Assembly (NCBI GenBank): GCA_003559095.1
Contig: PWMW01000043.1
Coordinates: 1-64,000, forward strand
DNA: 64,000 nucleotides
Source of the DNA: Clostridiales bacterium
Lineage (GTDB): Bacteria; Bacillota; Limnochordia; Darwinibacteriales; B1SED10-159
Direction of reading: 5' to 3'
This document shows, piece by piece, positions 20,789-30,130 of this stretch. Both the position numbers and the translations under genes were made by a program. Below the pieces are notes generated by a model that was not told the origin of the DNA, did not search any database, and saw nothing but the letters and a program-made list of their open reading frames with translations. Position 1 is the stretch's first letter; every line of letters starts with the position of its first letter.

Positions 20789-21794
20789 TTGGGGTGATGA
20801 AGCGATCTTAGCCAGTCTTTGCCAGCAATTGGAGGCGCTGGGCTGGTCGCGCCAGGATATGGTGGTGCTTTCTGGGAATCCGTCTCAGACAAAGGCCTAT
20901 CACAAGACCAAAGCCGTGGGGCGCTATGACATGACGGCCATTACGGGGCTGCTGCGCCGACGAACGCCCGTCATCAGCGGTGGGGGGTCGCTACTGCAGG
21001 ATACCACCAGTTGGCGGACGATACCCTATTATTTGGGACTTTTGGAGTTGGCCCGACTTTGCGGCTGCCCAACCGTCATGTATGCTCAGGGCGTGGGTCC
21101 CATTCGCCGCCGCTGTTTTCAGGCATGGTCCGTCCGGGCTTTTCAAGGCGCAGCGGCCTGTTCTGTGCGGGATAGCGACAGTGACGATTCTCTGGTGCAG
21201 TGGGGCCTGCCTGCGGGTACGGCCTTAGTCACAGCGGATCCCGTGTATAGTCTCGTGCCGCTTCAGACAAGCCAGCGCAATCGGCAGCGATTGCTGATCA
21301 ATCTGCGCCCACTGCCTAGGGATCGTGTGGATCTGCACGGATGGGGGGCCAATCTGGACCGCTGGCACCACGAAGGATGGCAGATCGGTCTGCTGCCGCT
21401 GGGGCCCGGTGACTCGGAGCTGCTGCGGGTGTTGACTGACCATCGGCCCTGGCTGCGCTGGGAGGAAGGTGCCGACGTCCAAGAACTATTGGAAATTTTC
21501 GCCAGCTATGATGTGACGGTCAGTATGCGTCTGCATGGCATGATCATGGCGGCTGTGGCCGGCTGCCTCCCTGTGGGGGGCGCCTATGACCCCAAGGTGA
21601 AGGCTGCCGCCGAGCAATTGGGCAGCAGTTGGGTAGATCCGGCGAACATCACGGATCTCAGGTCTCTGGTTGCCCAACTATGGCAGCGGCGTTCCGACCA
21701 AGGGGCCCAACTGGATGCCCGCGTGGCCAAACTTCGCGCCAAGGCTGAACATAATCGGAATGTGCTGGAGGCGTTGCAGAGAACACAAACCTGA
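20754..21794 (+). CDS. csaB: CsaB-like polysaccharide pyruvyl transferase
   Basis: MILLSGYYGYGNWGDEAILASL; VISGGGSLLQD; MYAQGVGPI; VSMRLHGMIMAA. Confidence 0.93.
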   Translation: MILLSGYYGYGNWGDEAILASLCQQLEALGWSRQDMVVLSGNPSQTKAYHKTKAVGRYDMTAITGLLRRRTPVISGGGSLLQDTTSWRTIPYYLGLLELARLCGCPTVMYAQGVGPIRRRCFQAWSVRAFQGAAACSVRDSDSDDSLVQWGLPAGTALVTADPVYSLVPLQTSQRNRQRLLINLRPLPRDRVDLHGWGANLDRWHHEGWQIGLLPLGPGDSELLRVLTDHRPWLRWEEGADVQELLEIFASYDVTVSMRLHGMIMAAVAGCLPVGGAYDPKVKAAAEQLGSSWVDPANITDLRSLVAQLWQRRSDQGAQLDARVAKLRAKAEHNRNVLEALQRTQT

Positions 21795-21824
21795 ACTTTT
21801 CCAGAATTGAGGTGGACGAGTCGC

Positions 21825-22565
21825 ATGAACATTTTGGGTATTCCTGTGGAAGGCGTTACCATGGATGAGGCCGTTCATCGTGTGGCGGATTTCGTGGCCG
21901 AGCGGGATCGTCCGCATATGGTGGTTACGGCCAACTCAGAGATGATCATTGCTGCCAATTACGATCCGCTGTTGGGACATATCTTGGAGCGGGCCGACCT
22001 AGTGGTTCCCGATGGCATTGGGGTCGTCCTGGCCAGCCGCATTCACGGCCAGCCGTTTCCCCAGCGCATACCGGGTGTGGATCTTATGTACCAGCTTCTC
22101 CAGCATGGTCATAGGGAGGGATGGAAGTTCTATCTCTTGGGAGCCGCGCCCGGCGTTGCCGAGCAAGCGGCTGCCGCCATCGCAGAGTCCTTCCCAGGAA
22201 TACAGATTGTTGGTTGTCGAGACGGTTTCTTCAGCCGCGATGACGAAGAAGCTCTGCTCAAAGACCTGCGCAGCAGTGGCGCCGACATCCTCTTTCTCGC
22301 CATGGGTGTTCCCCGCCAGGAAAAATGGGCAGCGGCCCATCTGGGTTCGCTGGGCATCCCCGTGGCTATGGGTGTAGGCGGCAGCTTCAACATATGGGCG
22401 GGAGTGGACCGGCGGGCGCCAAAATGGATGCAGTCCGTTGGTTTGGAGTGGTTGTATCGTCTGCTGAGGCAGCCCCAACGCTGGAAGCGTGCTGGAGCCC
22501 TGCCGCAATTTGCTTTACTCGTCCTTTGGGAACGAATTCGCGGCAGAGGGGGGACCCGCAAATGA
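21825..22565 (+). CDS. tagA: WecG/TagA/CpsF family glycosyltransferase
   Basis: ADLVVPDGIGVVLASR; FYLLGAAPGVAEQAA; FLAMGVPRQEKW; GVGGSFNIWAG. Confidence 0.93.
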   Translation: MNILGIPVEGVTMDEAVHRVADFVAERDRPHMVVTANSEMIIAANYDPLLGHILERADLVVPDGIGVVLASRIHGQPFPQRIPGVDLMYQLLQHGHREGWKFYLLGAAPGVAEQAAAAIAESFPGIQIVGCRDGFFSRDDEEALLKDLRSSGADILFLAMGVPRQEKWAAAHLGSLGIPVAMGVGGSFNIWAGVDRRAPKWMQSVGLEWLYRLLRQPQRWKRAGALPQFALLVLWERIRGRGGTRK

Positions 22566-23413
22566 AACATACACTGCGAAGGACTATACGGGACTATCTC
22601 GGTGTCCTGATCGGCGTGGTGATCACGGCAGTAGGATTGTCCTGGTTTTTGATTCCCAATCGCATTGCTGCTGGGGGCGTCAGCGGCTTGGCGACGGTGA
22701 CATACCATCTGTTCAACTTCCCTGTGGGTGTGACCATGTTAGCTTTGAACGCACCGCTGTTTGTGATCAGTCTGCGGTTATTCGGATTTGGGTTTGGCGC
22801 CAAGACACTCTTTGGCGCCGTGGCACTGTCCATCGTTGTGGACATCACCAGTTTTTGGGCGGTTCCTGTGACGACAGATCCACTGTTGGCTGCCATCTAT
22901 GGTGGTGTTATCGCCGGTGTCGGACTGGGCTTGGCCTTTCGCTATGGCGGTTCCACAGGTGGCACGGATATGGCTGCCCAAATTCTGTCCAGGTATATGT
23001 CCACCAGTGTGGGCCAAGCACTGCTCTTGGTAGATGGTCTGGTTATTGTCCTCGCGGGCATATCCTTTGGACCGGAACTGGCGCTGTACGCGATGATTGC
23101 TGTTTTTGCCACAACTAAGGCCATTGACTTGGTGCAGGAAGGCCTTCCCTATGCCAAAGCAGCCTTTATCATCTCCACTCATCCGCAGCGATTGGGGAAG
23201 GTTATTTTGGCGGAACTGGAACGTGGGGCCACGGGGCTCAAAGGGCGTGGTGTCTTCACCAACACGGAGCGCGAAGTACTCTTCGTTATTGTGGCTCGTT
23301 CCGAGATTGCCACACTGAAGGAAATTGTTCATGAGCAAGATCCGAAGGCGTTTTTTGTTATTACGGATGTGAATGAAGTTTTGGGAGAAGGATTCAAGAA
23401 GCTCAGTACATGA
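22562..23413 (+). CDS. YitT family membrane protein (DUF161/DUF2179)
   Basis: Tandem TM region IPNRIAAGGVSGLATV..GGSTGGTDMAAQIL and C-terminal RGVFTNTEREVLFVIVARSEIATLKEIVHEQDPKAFFVITDVNEVLGEGF. Confidence 0.93.
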   Translation: MKHTLRRTIRDYLGVLIGVVITAVGLSWFLIPNRIAAGGVSGLATVTYHLFNFPVGVTMLALNAPLFVISLRLFGFGFGAKTLFGAVALSIVVDITSFWAVPVTTDPLLAAIYGGVIAGVGLGLAFRYGGSTGGTDMAAQILSRYMSTSVGQALLLVDGLVIVLAGISFGPELALYAMIAVFATTKAIDLVQEGLPYAKAAFIISTHPQRLGKVILAELERGATGLKGRGVFTNTEREVLFVIVARSEIATLKEIVHEQDPKAFFVITDVNEVLGEGFKKLST

Positions 23414-23627
23414 ACCCGCACGGCATGCGATCAATACTGCGGGTTGGAGATGGGATTGGACAAAGAACGTCGAAACCGGTAAAATGAAAGCGAAAACTAT
23501 TATCAGCCCTAGCGAGCGGCCCAATGCCGGCGGCAGCGGCGTGAGATGCACGAACTTGACTCTGTAACTGTGTTTGCTTCGGCCACTGGACCGCAGCAAG
23601 CAGCCCTCAAAGGATGGTGATGATTCG

Positions 23628-24821
23628 ATGAAATGGTGGCGCTCTGTTATCGTCGTATTCTTGGTTGTGTTGGCAGCAGGCGGTCTGTTTGGTGCCCTAT
23701 ACCCTCATGTGTGGGCCAGTCCCGAGGGTGACGCGGATCTTGGTTCTGTGATGGAGGTTATTGCACTTTTAAATACCCGCTACTACTACCAACCGGTGAG
23801 TACGTTCGATCTACTGGACAGTTTTAATCGCAAAGGTACCATCAATGGCATGCTGCGCGATGCTCTGGAGGATCCGTATACACGTTATATGACCCCCCAG
23901 GCCTTTGAACAAATGATGACCAGTACGCGAGGTGAGTATGGCGGTATTGGTATCGTTGTGGGCATGCAGGAAGATCAGCTGACGGTGGTCTCACCGTTCA
24001 AAGGAACGCCCGGCGACCGGGCTGGCCTCCGGGCCGGGGACCGTATCCGGGCCATTGACGGTCGGCCAACGACCTATATGAGCCTGGACGAAGCGGTCAG
24101 CCTCATGCGGGGGCCGCAGGGTGAGGACATTACCCTGACCATCGGCCGTGGTGATAAAGAATTCGAAGTCTATATCATCCGCGACATCATTAATGTTGTG
24201 TCGGTGGAAGAACCCAAAATGCTGGAGCATCAGATTGGCTATGTGAAGATGACGAATTTTTCCGAGCGGACCCACGAAGAGCTACTGCAGGCGTTGGCCC
24301 AGTTGGATGAAGAGGGTATGCAGGGCTTAATATTGGACCTGCGCTTCAATCCCGGCGGAACGCTCAGTGCCGCCATTCAAGTGGCTGACACATTCTTAGC
24401 CTCCGGTCCCTTGGTGTATCTAGAGGATCGTGACGGCAACCGCTCGCCGTATATGGCTCAGAGCAATGGTACTCGGGAACCCCTTCCCATGGCAGTGCTT
24501 ATCAATGGATCCAGTGCCAGTGCTTCGGAAATCGTTGCCGGAGCTCTGCAGGACAACGACCTGGCCGTCCTGGTGGGCAGCCAGACCTTTGGCAAAGGGC
24601 TGGTGCAGTCACTGCATCCGCTGCGGGATGGCAGTGCCTTGACCGTGACGGAGCAGGCCTACCTCACATCGGGGGGCCGCAACATCAATACTCTTGGCAT
24701 CGAACCCGATGTCTTTGTTGAAATTGATGAAGAAAAGGAAGAGGATCTATATCTCGGCGACGAAGAGGTCTTTGATGAGCAGCTCCACAAAGCCATTGAA
24801 CTGATTTTGGCTGCCCTCTAG
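23628..24821 (+). CDS. ctpA: S41 family C-terminal processing peptidase with PDZ domain
   Basis: GIGIVVGMQEDQLTVVSPFKGTPGDRAGLRAGDRI PDZ; NGSSASASEIVAGALQD catalytic Ser; GSQTFGKGLVQ catalytic Lys. Confidence 0.95.
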   Translation: MKWWRSVIVVFLVVLAAGGLFGALYPHVWASPEGDADLGSVMEVIALLNTRYYYQPVSTFDLLDSFNRKGTINGMLRDALEDPYTRYMTPQAFEQMMTSTRGEYGGIGIVVGMQEDQLTVVSPFKGTPGDRAGLRAGDRIRAIDGRPTTYMSLDEAVSLMRGPQGEDITLTIGRGDKEFEVYIIRDIINVVSVEEPKMLEHQIGYVKMTNFSERTHEELLQALAQLDEEGMQGLILDLRFNPGGTLSAAIQVADTFLASGPLVYLEDRDGNRSPYMAQSNGTREPLPMAVLINGSSASASEIVAGALQDNDLAVLVGSQTFGKGLVQSLHPLRDGSALTVTEQAYLTSGGRNINTLGIEPDVFVEIDEEKEEDLYLGDEEVFDEQLHKAIELILAAL

Positions 24822-24835
24822 CCGACCTGCCTCGA

Positions 24836-25014
24836 AAATGGAAAATGGGCGTTCGAGCCCATTTTCCCATTTCATGGTGTCAGGTCACTGACATGGACGT
24901 CTGCTTCATAGCGACCAACACGTGGTGTACAAGGGAGTTCGAAACGCCTTGAACGGGCGTTTCTCCGAGCAGGACCGTTGGCAGTGCGCGTTGGAACCTG
25001 TCTGGTCAGCAGGT
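24836..25014. other. Hairpin-rich intergenic segment (candidate structured RNA or terminator/leader)
   Basis: Stems 24836-24850/24857-24872 (15 bp, one bulge), 24878-24883/24888-24893, 24941-24948/24956-24963, 24996-25000/25010-25014. Confidence 0.4.
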
Positions 25015-25090
25015 CGGTTTGCCGAGGAGTACTGCCCAGGACAGCTCCTGCCAAACAGCTGAGTTACCTGGGCCCAAGGTGGTGTGCGGG

Positions 25091-26347
25091 ATGGACGAAC
25101 TGCATAATCTTCTCAGGGCGCTCATTGAGACGCTGCCGAGGATCATGGCTGACGGCGGATTCGCCCTGTTTCTACTGCTCATTATGGTGTTGGTTTACTC
25201 ACAGTACAAGCGAGCCCTGCGCCTAGAGTATCATGTCTTCGGCCGGCATCGAGACACACCGTTGGGATTGACACTGCAGGCCTTAGGCTACGGCATCATC
25301 GGCGGCATCTTGGCTACCCTATTGTTCGTGTTCCTGGGTATCTCGCTGAGCGGTGCAGGAATCCTGTATCTTCTGCTTTTGGCCGTTTTGCTGGCCATGG
25401 TACACCCGCGCTATATGTGTTTTTCCTATTCCGGAGGACTGATTGCCCTTGCACATCTACTCTTCGGATTTCCTGAGGTCCACGTACCCGTGATCATGGC
25501 CCTCGTGGCCGTTTTGCACCTTGTCGAAGCTCTTTTGATCCGTCTCCAGGGTCACAGATTGGCAACACCTGTGTATGTGAAGCATACAAGCGGTTCGGTG
25601 GTGGGCGGCTTTCTTATGCAGAAGTTCTGGCCGCTGCCCTTTGTGGCCTTGATGGCTGTGGTGATGATGGAAAATGCCATGGATTTCAGTACCATGGCCA
25701 TGCCCGATTGGTGGCCCCTGATGCGCCCCGATACGCCGGTGCCCGGAGGTCATTCCATGGTCTTTTTCCTAATCCCCGTGGTGGCGATCCTAGGCTATGG
25801 CGATATGGCCGTGACTTCGTTCCCCAAAGCCAAGGCGCGGCAGTCATCCTTGTATTTGACCATCTTCAGTCTGATCCTCCTCGGCTTAGCGTTGGCAGCA
25901 TCCCGCTACCCCGCTGTGGCTTGGGCCGCCGCATTGTTTTCTCCCATTGGGCATGAGTGGGTAATTCACCTCGGACAGCGGTGGGAACAGCGGCGAGCGC
26001 CTGTGTTTACCACCGAACACGGATTGATGGTTTTGGACGTACATCCCTATACTCCAGCGGCCAAGATGCAGCTGCGGCCGGGCGATGTGATCCGGAGTAT
26101 CAATGGTCACTCTGTGAGCAACCCGCAGGAACTGTTGGAACAAATCACGCCTTGGGTGATCGATCCCGTGTTAACCGTTGAGAACGTTGTGGATGGCAGC
26201 GCACCCCGAACCATCCACTACAAAGGGAAACTGCCCCCGGTGGGGATTATCCCTGTTCCGGACCCGACGCAGGCAGGCTTTCTAGGTATGGATGGAGAAA
26301 CATTGATTACATGGCTGCAGACGAAGCTCCGGGGCAGAAAGGGGTAA
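25091..26347 (+). CDS. Multi-pass membrane protein with C-terminal PDZ domain (MinJ-like position)
   Basis: Several TM segments then LMVLDVHPYTPAAKMQLRPGDVIRSINGHSVSNPQELLEQI. Confidence 0.8.
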   Translation: MDELHNLLRALIETLPRIMADGGFALFLLLIMVLVYSQYKRALRLEYHVFGRHRDTPLGLTLQALGYGIIGGILATLLFVFLGISLSGAGILYLLLLAVLLAMVHPRYMCFSYSGGLIALAHLLFGFPEVHVPVIMALVAVLHLVEALLIRLQGHRLATPVYVKHTSGSVVGGFLMQKFWPLPFVALMAVVMMENAMDFSTMAMPDWWPLMRPDTPVPGGHSMVFFLIPVVAILGYGDMAVTSFPKAKARQSSLYLTIFSLILLGLALAASRYPAVAWAAALFSPIGHEWVIHLGQRWEQRRAPVFTTEHGLMVLDVHPYTPAAKMQLRPGDVIRSINGHSVSNPQELLEQITPWVIDPVLTVENVVDGSAPRTIHYKGKLPPVGIIPVPDPTQAGFLGMDGETLITWLQTKLRGRKG

Positions 26348-26351
26348 TGCA

Positions 26352-27542
26352 ATGAGATACAGACGACATAATCCTTGGGTAATAGCATTGCTGGTACTAG
26401 TGGCCGGGCTTCTGGTCACGGGCCTGTCGTTGGCGGTCATCGCCACCCGGGACTCTGAGCCGCCAGAACAACCCGATGTACCAGCACTTCACCTCGAAGA
26501 CCTGCGGTTGGCAGAACCCCTGGATCTACAGGCCTTTTGGCGCGAGCAGGGCTTTATTCCCGTTGAGCGAAACCTTGAAGAATTAGCGAGGCGAGATTGG
26601 GCTGCGGGGCAGTGGGTCCATTGGACGCAGCGCGTGACAGATTGGCATCTGGTGCCCTACCGACCTGATAGCAATTACCAGGATGCCTTGGGCAAACTGG
26701 TCACCCGGTTGGCCACTGGCGGATTGACCCTGCAGATGGATCAGCGGGGGCAGCGCATGTATGTATCGCTTTTCGAATCCATTCCCATGGTACAGCAGCG
26801 GATGGAGTTGGAGATCTGGTCATTCCAGCGCCAGACGCCGGCACTCTATGATCCCGAGTTCGACGGCGGTCGTTTGGCCATCGTTATCGATGACTGGGGC
26901 TACACGTCTTCGGCGATGGAGCCGCTGTTTCAGTTTCCCTATCCCCTGACCTTAGCTGTGCTGCCGCATCTGCCGCAATCGGAGATAGCCGTCGTGCAGG
27001 GAAATGCCTTTGCCCATGAAGTTATCCTCCATCAACCCATGGAAGCTCAAAACCCCGACGCGGATCCGGGGCCGGGCGCTATCTATGTTGGTATGAGCCA
27101 GGAAGAAATTGAACGGGAGCTAAAAAACAGCCTGACCAGTTTGGGCCAGGTTGTTGGTGTGAATAACCATATGGGATCCCGTGTCACCAGCGACGAAACA
27201 ACTATGCTGCATGTCCTAAACTATCTCAAGGATGAGGGATACTATTTTTTGGACAGCATGACGTCGCAAGACAGCATCGTCGCAGAAGTCGCTGAGCGCG
27301 TGGGGATTCCTTATGCTGTGAACCAGATCTTTTTGGACAACATCAATGAAACCGATGTGGTCATGGAGCAGATACGACGTGCCCTACGCCGGACTGAGAA
27401 CGAGCTGGGAGTCATCGCAATTGGTCACGTTCGTCCGCGGACGGCAGATGCACTGTGGGCCATGATTCCGGAGTTAGTGGAAGCAGGTATCGAACTGGTG
27501 CCCGTCTCAGCGCTGCTTACCGTTCCCGATAGCGCTCAATAG
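26352..27542 (+). CDS. Divergent polysaccharide deacetylase family protein
   Basis: LAIVIDDWGYTSSAMEPLFQFPYPLTLAVLPHLP; EVILHQPMEAQ; GVNNHMGSRVTSDETTM. Confidence 0.88.
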   Translation: MRYRRHNPWVIALLVLVAGLLVTGLSLAVIATRDSEPPEQPDVPALHLEDLRLAEPLDLQAFWREQGFIPVERNLEELARRDWAAGQWVHWTQRVTDWHLVPYRPDSNYQDALGKLVTRLATGGLTLQMDQRGQRMYVSLFESIPMVQQRMELEIWSFQRQTPALYDPEFDGGRLAIVIDDWGYTSSAMEPLFQFPYPLTLAVLPHLPQSEIAVVQGNAFAHEVILHQPMEAQNPDADPGPGAIYVGMSQEEIERELKNSLTSLGQVVGVNNHMGSRVTSDETTMLHVLNYLKDEGYYFLDSMTSQDSIVAEVAERVGIPYAVNQIFLDNINETDVVMEQIRRALRRTENELGVIAIGHVRPRTADALWAMIPELVEAGIELVPVSALLTVPDSAQ

Positions 27543-27999
27543 CGTCTTGAATGGTGGCAATGGCCTCTTTCTTAGGATGCCAATCCCCGATCTTCGTTTT
27601 CTTCTTTTCCAGATCCTTGTAGACCTTGAAGAAATGCGTTACTTCGTGGAGGATATGTTCGGGGACATCATCCAGTTCGCTGACCCAATTCCATTGCGGA
27701 TCACTTACGGGCACGCACAGAATTTTCTGGTCGGGCCCTTTTTCGTCCCACATTTCGAACATCCCTACGGGTTCCACGCGAATGTAACATCCGGGGAAGG
27801 TGGCTTCGCCGACCAAGACCAGCGCGTCCAGCTCATCGCCATCCTCTGCTAACGTGTCCGGGAAAAAGCCATAATCTGCCGGATAATGAACCGCCGAAAA
27901 CAGCATGCGATCGAGGTAAAAACGACCGTCTTCCTTGCTGAACTCATACTTGTTGCGGCTGCCTTTGGGGATTTCGACCATCATGAGAATATTCTCCAC
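27517..27999 (-). CDS. ppa: Family I inorganic pyrophosphatase
   Basis: VEIPKGSRNKYEFSKEDGRFYLDRML; YPADYGFFPDTLAEDGDELDALVL. Confidence 0.95.
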   Translation of the reverse strand: MENILMMVEIPKGSRNKYEFSKEDGRFYLDRMLFSAVHYPADYGFFPDTLAEDGDELDALVLVGEATFPGCYIRVEPVGMFEMWDEKGPDQKILCVPVSDPQWNWVSELDDVPEHILHEVTHFFKVYKDLEKKKTKIGDWHPKKEAIATIQDAIERYRER

Positions 28000-28038
28000 G
28001 AGATGACCTCCTTAAAAAGGATCTTAACGGGCGCGTGG

Positions 28039-28052
28039 CGAACATATGTATG
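28039..28052. promoter_or_regulatory. Candidate LexA/DinR SOS box upstream of uvrB
   Basis: CGAACATATGTATG against CGAAC-N4-GTTCG (8 of 10 conserved positions). Confidence 0.45.
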
Positions 28053-28141
28053 GTATTTTCGACGCGCTCTCATGGTATACTATTCTTGAATCATTTCCGG
28101 TTTCCTATGCAGCGGTGTTTAGTTTTCGGGGAGGAATTGCT

Positions 28142-30130
28142 ATGACACACAAACCCTTTCATGTGGTTTCAGAGTACCAACCGGCCGGCGATCAGCCCAA
28201 GGCCATCGACCAGCTGGTGGAAGGGCTGCAGAGGCCGTATCGGGCGCAAACACTGTTAGGCGTCACCGGATCTGGTAAGACGTATACCATGGCCAAGGTT
28301 GTGGAAGCAGTGCAGAAACCAACGTTAGTGATTGCCCACAACAAAACCTTGGCAGCCCAGCTGTGCAGTGAGTTTCGCCAGTTCTTTCCCGACAATGCTG
28401 TGCATTATTTCGTCAGTTACTATGATTACTACCAGCCCGAAGCGTATGTTCCCCAGAGCGACACGTATATCGAGAAAGACTCCAGTATCAATGATGAGAT
28501 CGATCGCCTGCGGCACGCGGCGACCAGTGCTCTTTTCCAGCGGCGAGACGTCATTATTGTGGCCAGTGTTTCCTGTATCTACGGTTTGGGTTCTCCGGAG
28601 GACTACATGGGCATGACGTTGTCTCTGGAGAATGGCGAATTTCGGGACCGCGACCATATCCTGCGCCGACTCGTGGGAATTCAGTATGAGCGGAATGATA
28701 TCGGTTTTCGCCGCGGCACCTTTCGGGTGCGCGGCGATGTCATCGAAATTATCCCGGCCTATGAAGAAAATGTTATGCGCATTGAACTTTTCGGGGATGA
28801 AGTGGAACGCATCCTGGAACTGGATCCCGTTACCGGGGAAGTGTTAGGCGAGATCGAGGCGGTGACCATCTACCCGGCTTCGCACTTTGTTACCTCCGAG
28901 GAGAAGCTAAAGCGGGCCATCGTCAACATTGAAGAGGAGTTGGACGTACGCTTGGCTGAACTGAAAGGGCAAGAGAAGCTTTTGGAGGCGCAGCGCCTAG
29001 AACAGCGAACCCGCTACGATTTGGAAATGCTGCGCGAAGTGGGCTATTGCACGGGCGTTGAGAACTACTCGCGTCACTTGGCGGGCCGGGCAGCAGGGGA
29101 CACACCGGCGACGCTCCTGGATTATTTTCCTAAGGACTATTTGATGTTCATTGACGAAAGTCATGTTACGGTGCCACAGGTTCGGGGCATGTACTTCGGC
29201 GATCGTTCGCGCAAAGAGACATTGGTGAACTATGGCTTTCGACTGCCATCGGCATTGGATAACCGCCCCCTTACCTTTGACGAGTTCGAGCGCCACATCA
29301 ACCAGGTGGTCTTTGTTTCAGCTACACCCGGCCCCTATGAGGAACGGCACGGACAGCAGGTGGTCGAACAGATTATCCGGCCTACGGGGTTAGTGGATCC
29401 GGAAGTGGTAGTCCGTCCTGTCAAAGGCCAGATCGACGATCTGCTGGACGAAATCCAAACTGTAGTGAACCGGCGGGAACGAGTCCTCGTTACGACGTTG
29501 ACCAAGAAGATGGCCGAGGACCTTACGGACTATTTCGCGGATATGGGTATCAAGGTTCGCTATCTGCATTCCGATATTGATGCCCTGGAACGCATTGAGA
29601 TCCTGCGTGACTTGCGCAGCGGTGTCTTTGATGTCTTGGTGGGGATCAATCTTTTGCGCGAAGGTCTCGACCTACCAGAAGTTTCCTTGGTTGCCATATT
29701 GGATGCTGACAAAGAGGGCTTCTTGCGGTCGGAAACCTCGCTGATTCAGACCATCGGCCGTGCGGCGCGGAATGTGTTGGGTCGCGTTGTCATGTATGCT
29801 GATCGGATTACCGATTCCATGAAACGCGCCATCGATGAAACCGACCGCCGCCGCCAACGGCAGACAGAGTTCAACCAGGTACACGGCATCACTCCAGCCA
29901 GCATCCGCAAAGCCATCAAAGACATCGGCCAAGGCCAGTATGCGGCGGAGAGTGAAGCTTCCTATGAGACCCAAGGGGAGAAGGTCGTGGACTACAAGCA
30001 GCTGGCAGGGTACATCAAGGAACTGGAACAACAGATGCATGATGCGGCCCAACAGTTGGAGTTTGAGAAGGCCGCCTCGCTGCGGGACGAGATCCAGCAG
30101 CTGCGTGAAGAAATGGGGTTAGTAACGTGA
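28142..30130 (+). CDS. uvrB: Excinuclease ABC subunit B
   Basis: [37 protein letters not shown]-terminal UVR motif. Confidence 0.98.
   Translation: MTHKPFHVVSEYQPAGDQPKAIDQLVEGLQRPYRAQTLLGVTGSGKTYTMAKVVEAVQKPTLVIAHNKTLAAQLCSEFRQFFPDNAVHYFVSYYDYYQPEAYVPQSDTYIEKDSSINDEIDRLRHAATSALFQRRDVIIVASVSCIYGLGSPEDYMGMTLSLENGEFRDRDHILRRLVGIQYERNDIGFRRGTFRVRGDVIEIIPAYEENVMRIELFGDEVERILELDPVTGEVLGEIEAVTIYPASHFVTSEEKLKRAIVNIEEELDVRLAELKGQEKLLEAQRLEQRTRYDLEMLREVGYCTGVENYSRHLAGRAAGDTPATLLDYFPKDYLMFIDESHVTVPQVRGMYFGDRSRKETLVNYGFRLPSALDNRPLTFDEFERHINQVVFVSATPGPYEERHGQQVVEQIIRPTGLVDPEVVVRPVKGQIDDLLDEIQTVVNRRERVLVTTLTKKMAEDLTDYFADMGIKVRYLHSDIDALERIEILRDLRSGVFDVLVGINLLREGLDLPEVSLVAILDADKEGFLRSETSLIQTIGRAARNVLGRVVMYADRITDSMKRAIDETDRRRQRQTEFNQVHGITPASIRKAIKDIGQGQYAAESEASYETQGEKVVDYKQLAGYIKELEQQMHDAAQQLEFEKAASLRDEIQQLREEMGLVT

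Noticed and set aside
24841-24866. tRNA T-arm lookalike (GTTCGA in a GC stem)
   Set aside because: The stem extends to ~15 bp on both sides and there is no D-arm, anticodon arm or CCA; fits a hairpin better.
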